This document shows, one piece after another, positions 5,635 to 9,158 of a DNA stretch of 9,158 nt. Under the pieces are notes generated by a model. That model had not been told where the DNA came from. It ran no database searches and saw only the letters and a program-made list of their open reading frames with translations. Every line of letters starts with the position of its first letter. The stretch's first letter is position 1. This DNA is from an uncultured Megasphaera sp. (lineage in GTDB: Bacteria; Bacillota; Negativicutes; Veillonellales; Megasphaeraceae): positions 1 to 9,158 of the forward strand of contig URLP01000069.1 of assembly GCA_900548635.1 (NCBI GenBank). The letters run 5' to 3'. The position numbers were made by a program, and so were the translations under genes.

Positions 5635-5664
5635 CTGACAGGTCACCTGTTTTTTTGTTATAAT
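5635..5664 (+). promoter_or_regulatory. Promoter of the lpxI-lpxB-msbA unit, with a palindrome at the -35
   Basis: CTGACA (5635-5640, five of six matches to TTGACA) and a perfect TATAAT (5659-5664) are 18 bases apart. ACAGGT (5638-5643) and ACCTGT (5645-5650) form a perfect palindrome around C5644, overlapping the -35, so a repressor could bind there. Read as RNA, ACAGG-TCA-CCTGT followed by a T run also resembles a small second terminator. Transcription would start near 5671. Confidence 0.65.
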
Positions 5665-5705
5665 ATAAAGATGAATATTTCTCTTTATGAATAAGGATGA
5701 TTGCT

Positions 5706-6521
5706 ATGGAAAAAGTTGGACTGCTTGCCGGTGTCGGCAAACTGCCTGTAGAATTTATGCGCGCAGCCAAACAGCTGGGTCATGAAGTCGTGGTCATCGC
5801 CGTCGTCGACGGTGTCGAACCGGAACTGGCTGCTGAAGCCGATGCATACTATGAAATCAACGTCGCCAAACTGGACAAGGTCATCAAGACTTTGAAGAAG
5901 AACGGCGTCGCTAAAGTGACGATGATTGGCAAGGTCACGAAGGAAATCCTCTTCAAAGGACTGAAATTCCCGGACTGGCGGGCCATCAAGCTTTTGGCGA
6001 AACTGCGCAACCGCAAGGACGATACGATCATGCTGGCCATCGTCGATGAACTGGCCAAAGACGATTTGGAAGTCGTCGACCAGACGCTTTACCTGAAGCC
6101 CCTCATGCCGGCCTGCGGTGTCTTGTCGCGCCGTAAACCGACAGAAGCCGAAGAAGACGATATCCGCTTCGGCTTCGTCACGGCCAAGGCCATGGGCGGT
6201 ATGGATATCGGCCAGACCGTCGTCGTCAAAAATAAGGCCGTCATGGCTGTCGAAGCCATCGAAGGGACGGATGCCTGCATCCGCCGCGGCGGCGCTTTAG
6301 GACGGGAAAAATCCGTCGTCGTCAAAGTGGCCAAGCCCAATCAGGACCCGCGCTTCGACGTACCGGCTGTAGGCAAGCAAACGATTCTTTCCATGATTGA
6401 AAGCAAGTGCAATGTCCTGGCCATGGAAGCGGGACGGACGCTCTTCGTCGAACAAGAGGAAGTCCTCGACCTGGCCGACCGCCACGGCATCTGCATCTGT
6501 GCCGTCGATAAGAATTTTTAA
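5706..6521 (+). CDS. lpxI: UDP-2,3-diacylglucosamine diphosphatase, LpxI type
   Basis: LpxI hydrolyses UDP-2,3-diacylglucosamine to lipid X (2,3-diacylglucosamine 1-phosphate) and UMP. It is unrelated to LpxH, which does this step in E. coli, and was characterised in Caulobacter as the former DUF1009 family. The 271-residue product has the N-terminal GLLAGVGKLPVEF at 4-16, the central AVEAIEGTDACIRRGG at 181-196, and the C-terminal block KVAKPNQDPRFDVPAVGKQT at 207-226 that holds the family's invariant aspartates (214 and 218). The start at 5706 is chosen because AAGGA (5693-5697) lies 8 bases before it; the in-frame ATG at 5697 overlaps that site. It heads the second lipid A unit, 11 bases before lpxB, which uses its product. 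Confidence 0.94.
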   Translation: MEKVGLLAGVGKLPVEFMRAAKQLGHEVVVIAVVDGVEPELAAEADAYYEINVAKLDKVIKTLKKNGVAKVTMIGKVTKEILFKGLKFPDWRAIKLLAKLRNRKDDTIMLAIVDELAKDDLEVVDQTLYLKPLMPACGVLSRRKPTEAEEDDIRFGFVTAKAMGGMDIGQTVVVKNKAVMAVEAIEGTDACIRRGGALGREKSVVVKVAKPNQDPRFDVPAVGKQTILSMIESKCNVLAMEAGRTLFVEQEEVLDLADRHGICICAVDKNF

Positions 6522-6532
6522 CAGGAGTGCCT

Positions 6533-7687
6533 ATGAAAATCATGTTTTCCGCCGGTGAAGCGTCAGGCGACCTGCACGGCGCCAACCTGGCCCGGTCCCT
6601 GAAGGAACTTGACCCGTCCGTCGAGCTCCTCGGCATGGGCGGCAGGGAGATGGCAGCGGCCGGCGTCGATATCGTTTACGATCTGAAGAACCTCGGCGTC
6701 ATCGGCGTCGGCGAAATCCTCCGCAAGATTCCTTTTTTCTTCCGCCTCCGTGATTTCCTCGTGAACAAGATGAAGGAAGAAAAACCGGATGTCCTGGTCT
6801 GTATCGACTACCCGGGCTTCAACATGCGCTTGGCAAAAGCAGCCAAAGCGGCGGGCATCCCCGTCGTCTACTACATCCTGCCGACGATCTGGGCCTGGCA
6901 TAAGAGCCGCGGCAAGAGCATCGCCAAGTACACGGACCTGGCCATTTCCCTCTTTCCTTTTGAAGCGAAGATGTATAAAGAAATGGGGACGAACGTCATC
7001 TATGCCGGTCATCCCCTGGTCGATACGGTCAAAGCGACCATGAGCCGACGCGAGGCCTGTGCGCATTTCAGCCTGGATGAGCGGAAGAAGACGGTCCTCC
7101 TCATGCCGGGCAGCCGCCTGCAGGAAGTGAAGAGCCTCCTGCCGTGCATGCTGGAAGCAGCGAAACTCATCCGCAGGGACGCCGGCGACATCCAGTTTAT
7201 CCTGCCCCGGGCTTCGACCATTGACGAAGGTCTCTTAGAAGGCATCATCGACTCCTCCGGCGTCGAAGTCACAATCGGTGAAGAAGGCGTCTACGATATG
7301 ATGAACCTCAGTACGGCCGCTATTGCCGCTTCCGGGACAGCGACGCTGGAAACGGCCCTCATGGGTCTGCCGACGCTCCTCATCTACCGCGTCAACCGCC
7401 TGACGTATTGGCTTTCCAAAGTCCTCGTCCATATCGACAGCATCGGCCTGCCGAACATCATCATGGGTCATCGGGTCATCCCGGAACTGTGGGAAGATGA
7501 CGTGACGCCAGAAAATATCGCTTCTGCCGTCGTGCCCATGATCTGCGACAAGAAGCGCCGCGAAGAAATGCACGAATCCCTGGCCGCCGTGCGCCGTACC
7601 CTGGGGGAACCGGGCGCAGTCATGCGTACGGCCAGGGCTATCTTAGATTTTGCAAGAGAAAGAGGTGCCCATGAAGCAATACAATAG
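6533..7687 (+). CDS. lpxB: Lipid-A-disaccharide synthase
   Basis: LpxB is a membrane-associated glycosyltransferase (GT19, GT-B fold) that joins UDP-2,3-diacylglucosamine to lipid X, forming the beta-1,6 disaccharide. The 384-residue product is of normal length. It shows SAGEASGDLHGA at 6-17, IDYPGFN at 91-97 (Asp92 matches the essential E. coli D98), IWAW at 119-122, LLMPGSR at 189-195 and ASGTATLET at 266-274. Residues 115-122 read ILPTIWAW where many LpxB have a form such as ISPQVWAW. CAGGAG (6522-6527) precedes the ATG by 5 bases; a GTG at 6527 overlaps this site and is rejected. Its 3' end overlaps the next gene by 17 bases, suggesting translational coupling. Confidence 0.95.
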   Translation: MKIMFSAGEASGDLHGANLARSLKELDPSVELLGMGGREMAAAGVDIVYDLKNLGVIGVGEILRKIPFFFRLRDFLVNKMKEEKPDVLVCIDYPGFNMRLAKAAKAAGIPVVYYILPTIWAWHKSRGKSIAKYTDLAISLFPFEAKMYKEMGTNVIYAGHPLVDTVKATMSRREACAHFSLDERKKTVLLMPGSRLQEVKSLLPCMLEAAKLIRRDAGDIQFILPRASTIDEGLLEGIIDSSGVEVTIGEEGVYDMMNLSTAAIAASGTATLETALMGLPTLLIYRVNRLTYWLSKVLVHIDSIGLPNIIMGHRVIPELWEDDVTPENIASAVVPMICDKKRREEMHESLAAVRRTLGEPGAVMRTARAILDFARERGAHEAIQ

Positions 7688-9158
7688 TTGGCAAAGTTAT
7701 AAAAGATTATTAATGTTTATCAAGCCGTACAAGATGCGGCTTGCCGTGGCTATCGTCTGCATGGCCATGTCTGGTGCGAGCAACGTCGTCGTCCCGTGGC
7801 TGATCAAGGACGTCATCGATAAGGTCCTGGCCAATAAGGATATCTACACGCTGAACCTAATCGTCATCGGCATCCTCGTCCTCTTCCTGCTGCGCGGCTT
7901 CTTCTACTTCGGCCAGAAGTACCTCATGAGCTACGTCGGCCAGAAGATCGTCAACGACATCCGCGAAACCTTGTACCGCCACCTGCAGAAATTGTCCCTG
8001 TCCTATTTCGACAAGCATAAGACGGGCAACATCATGAGCAACCTGACCAATGACGTCACATCGCTGCAGACGGCCATTGCAGGCAACCTTATTTCCTTCG
8101 TCGAAGAAGCGGTCATCCTCGTCGGTTCCCTGGCTTCCATGCTCAAGCTCTATTGGAAACTGACTCTCTTGACGCTGATCATCGTGCCCCTCGTCGTCTT
8201 TACAATCAATTTCTTCGGCTCCCGCCTGCGTAAGGCCGGCCACAACGTCCAGGGCAAGATGGCGGACATTACGTCTCTCCTGGAAGAGGCCATCTCCGGA
8301 ATCCGCATTATCCGCTCCTTCAACCGGGAAGACTTTGAAATCCGCCGCTTTATGGTCCAGAACGACCGCAACTTCTGGGCCCTCATGACGACGACGAAAT
8401 TGACGGCCCTCCTGACGCCGTTCATCCAGTTCTTCGCGGCCATCGCCGTGACGGGCATCATCTGGTATGGCGGCATGAGCGTCATCGATGGTGAAATGAC
8501 GGCCGGCGCCCTCATCGCCTTCCTCATTTACGCTATCAACCTGGCCAATCCGGTGCGCCGCATCAGTGAAATCTACGGCGATATCCAGAAATCCCTGGCT
8601 TCGGCAGACCGCGTCTTTGAAACAATCGACACGGAACCGGACGTCAAGGAAAAACCGGACGCCATCACCCTGCCGCAGGTCAAAGGGGAAGTCGAATTCA
8701 AGCATGTTGACTTTGCTTACGACGAAGAGCATCCGGCCCTCATCGATTTCAACTTGAAAGTCGAACCGGGCGAAGTCGTCGCCCTCGTCGGCCCGAGCGG
8801 TGCCGGCAAGTCGACCGTTGCCAACCTGCTGCCCCGTTTCTACGACGTCACGGCCGGCAGCCTGACCATCGACGGCATCGACGTCCGCGATGTGACCTTC
8901 TCGTCCCTGCGCCAGCAGATCGGCCTGGTGCCGCAGGAAACGATGCTCTTCAACGCGACGATTCGGGAAAATATCCTCTACGGCCGCCTCGATGCGACGG
9001 ACGAAGAAGTCGTCGCTGCGGCCAAAGCGGCCAACGCCCATAACTTCATCATGGACCTGCCCGGCGGCTACGAAGCCAACGTCGGCGACCGCGGCAATTC
9101 CCTGTCCGGCGGCCAGCGCCAGCGCATCGCCATTGCCCGGGCCATCCTCAAGAACCCG
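7671..9158 (+). CDS. msbA: MsbA-type lipid A ABC exporter (3' end outside window)
   Basis: An ATG at 7671 begins a frame that stays open to the window edge (496 residues). Six membrane segments are visible, at about 23-45, 61-81, 135-158, 164-183, 247-268 and 278-295. The ATPase domain follows, with Walker A GPSGAGKST at 374-382, the Q-loop PQE at 421-423 and the ABC signature LSGGQRQ at 478-484. Walker B and the H-loop lie beyond the edge. This half-transporter architecture and its place after lpxB support MsbA, which as a homodimer flips lipid A-core across the inner membrane. A multidrug half-transporter cannot be excluded by sequence alone. The ATG lies inside lpxB, and AGAGG (7661-7665) 5 bases upstream serves as ribosome binding site. 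About 80 residues should be missing. Confidence 0.9.
   Translation, partial: MKQYNSWQSYKRLLMFIKPYKMRLAVAIVCMAMSGASNVVVPWLIKDVIDKVLANKDIYTLNLIVIGILVLFLLRGFFYFGQKYLMSYVGQKIVNDIRETLYRHLQKLSLSYFDKHKTGNIMSNLTNDVTSLQTAIAGNLISFVEEAVILVGSLASMLKLYWKLTLLTLIIVPLVVFTINFFGSRLRKAGHNVQGKMADITSLLEEAISGIRIIRSFNREDFEIRRFMVQNDRNFWALMTTTKLTALLTPFIQFFAAIAVTGIIWYGGMSVIDGEMTAGALIAFLIYAINLANPVRRISEIYGDIQKSLASADRVFETIDTEPDVKEKPDAITLPQVKGEVEFKHVDFAYDEEHPALIDFNLKVEPGEVVALVGPSGAGKSTVANLLPRFYDVTAGSLTIDGIDVRDVTFSSLRQQIGLVPQETMLFNATIRENILYGRLDATDEEVVAAAKAANAHNFIMDLPGGYEANVGDRGNSLSGGQRQRIAIARAILKNP

Noticed and set aside
5598..5639. 13-codon reading frame starting at 5598
   Set aside because: It lies inside the terminator hairpin, starts in the stem and has no ribosome binding site.
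7857..9041. 394-residue open frame antisense to msbA
   Set aside because: Codon-aligned shadow ending at a CTA codon of msbA. The plus-strand frame has full ABC transporter motifs.
1..9158. CRISPR arrays, tRNA or rRNA genes, insertion sequences, phage or toxin-antitoxin genes
   Set aside because: No regular spacer-repeat array, no cloverleaf, no transposase or integrase motifs, and no gene with atypical composition was seen; the genes are standard biosynthetic ones.

Overview
The window reads as ordinary chromosomal DNA of a Firmicute that has an outer membrane, most likely class Negativicutes and by overall style something close to Megasphaera. This is inference. It rests on strong AAGGAGG-type ribosome binding sites and sigma-A-like promoters typical of Firmicutes, combined with Gram-negative lipid A genes, an LpxI-type (not LpxH-type) hydrolase, and the order lpxC-fabZ-lpxA-lpxI-lpxB-msbA. 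Codons strongly favour C or G in the third position (GTC, ATC, CTC, GAC), and TTA, CTA and TCA are nearly absent from long stretches of the genes.

Layout. Bases 1-91 are the 5' end of a leftward gene starting with a signal-peptide-like segment; it is cut by the window edge. Bases 92-299 are a divergent promoter region with a probable ArgR (ARG-box) site over the argG promoter. Bases 300-2990 are argG-argH, the last two steps of arginine synthesis, closed by a strong terminator at 3001-3049. Bases 3059-5458 are the first lipid A unit: promoter, lpxC, fabZ, a 201-base non-coding gap, then lpxA. Bases 5459-5705 are a structured intergenic region with a long hairpin, a symmetric four-copy repeat, a textbook terminator, and a new promoter with a small palindrome. 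Bases 5706-9158 are the second lipid A unit: lpxI, lpxB, and an msbA-type ABC exporter cut by the right edge.

How they work together. LpxA adds a 3-hydroxyacyl chain to UDP-GlcNAc and LpxC deacetylates the product. LpxD (not in the window) would add the second chain, LpxI makes lipid X, LpxB joins two units into the disaccharide, and MsbA flips the finished lipid A-core. FabZ draws on the same 3-hydroxyacyl-ACP pool, so its place between lpxC and lpxA fits known competition between phospholipid and lipid A synthesis.

No clear new system was found. The points most worth a second look are the symmetric repeat at 5515-5576, short reading frames that run into the start regions of lpxC, lpxA and lpxI, the palindromes at 4541-4555 and 5638-5650, and the ARG-box arrangement at 181-207.
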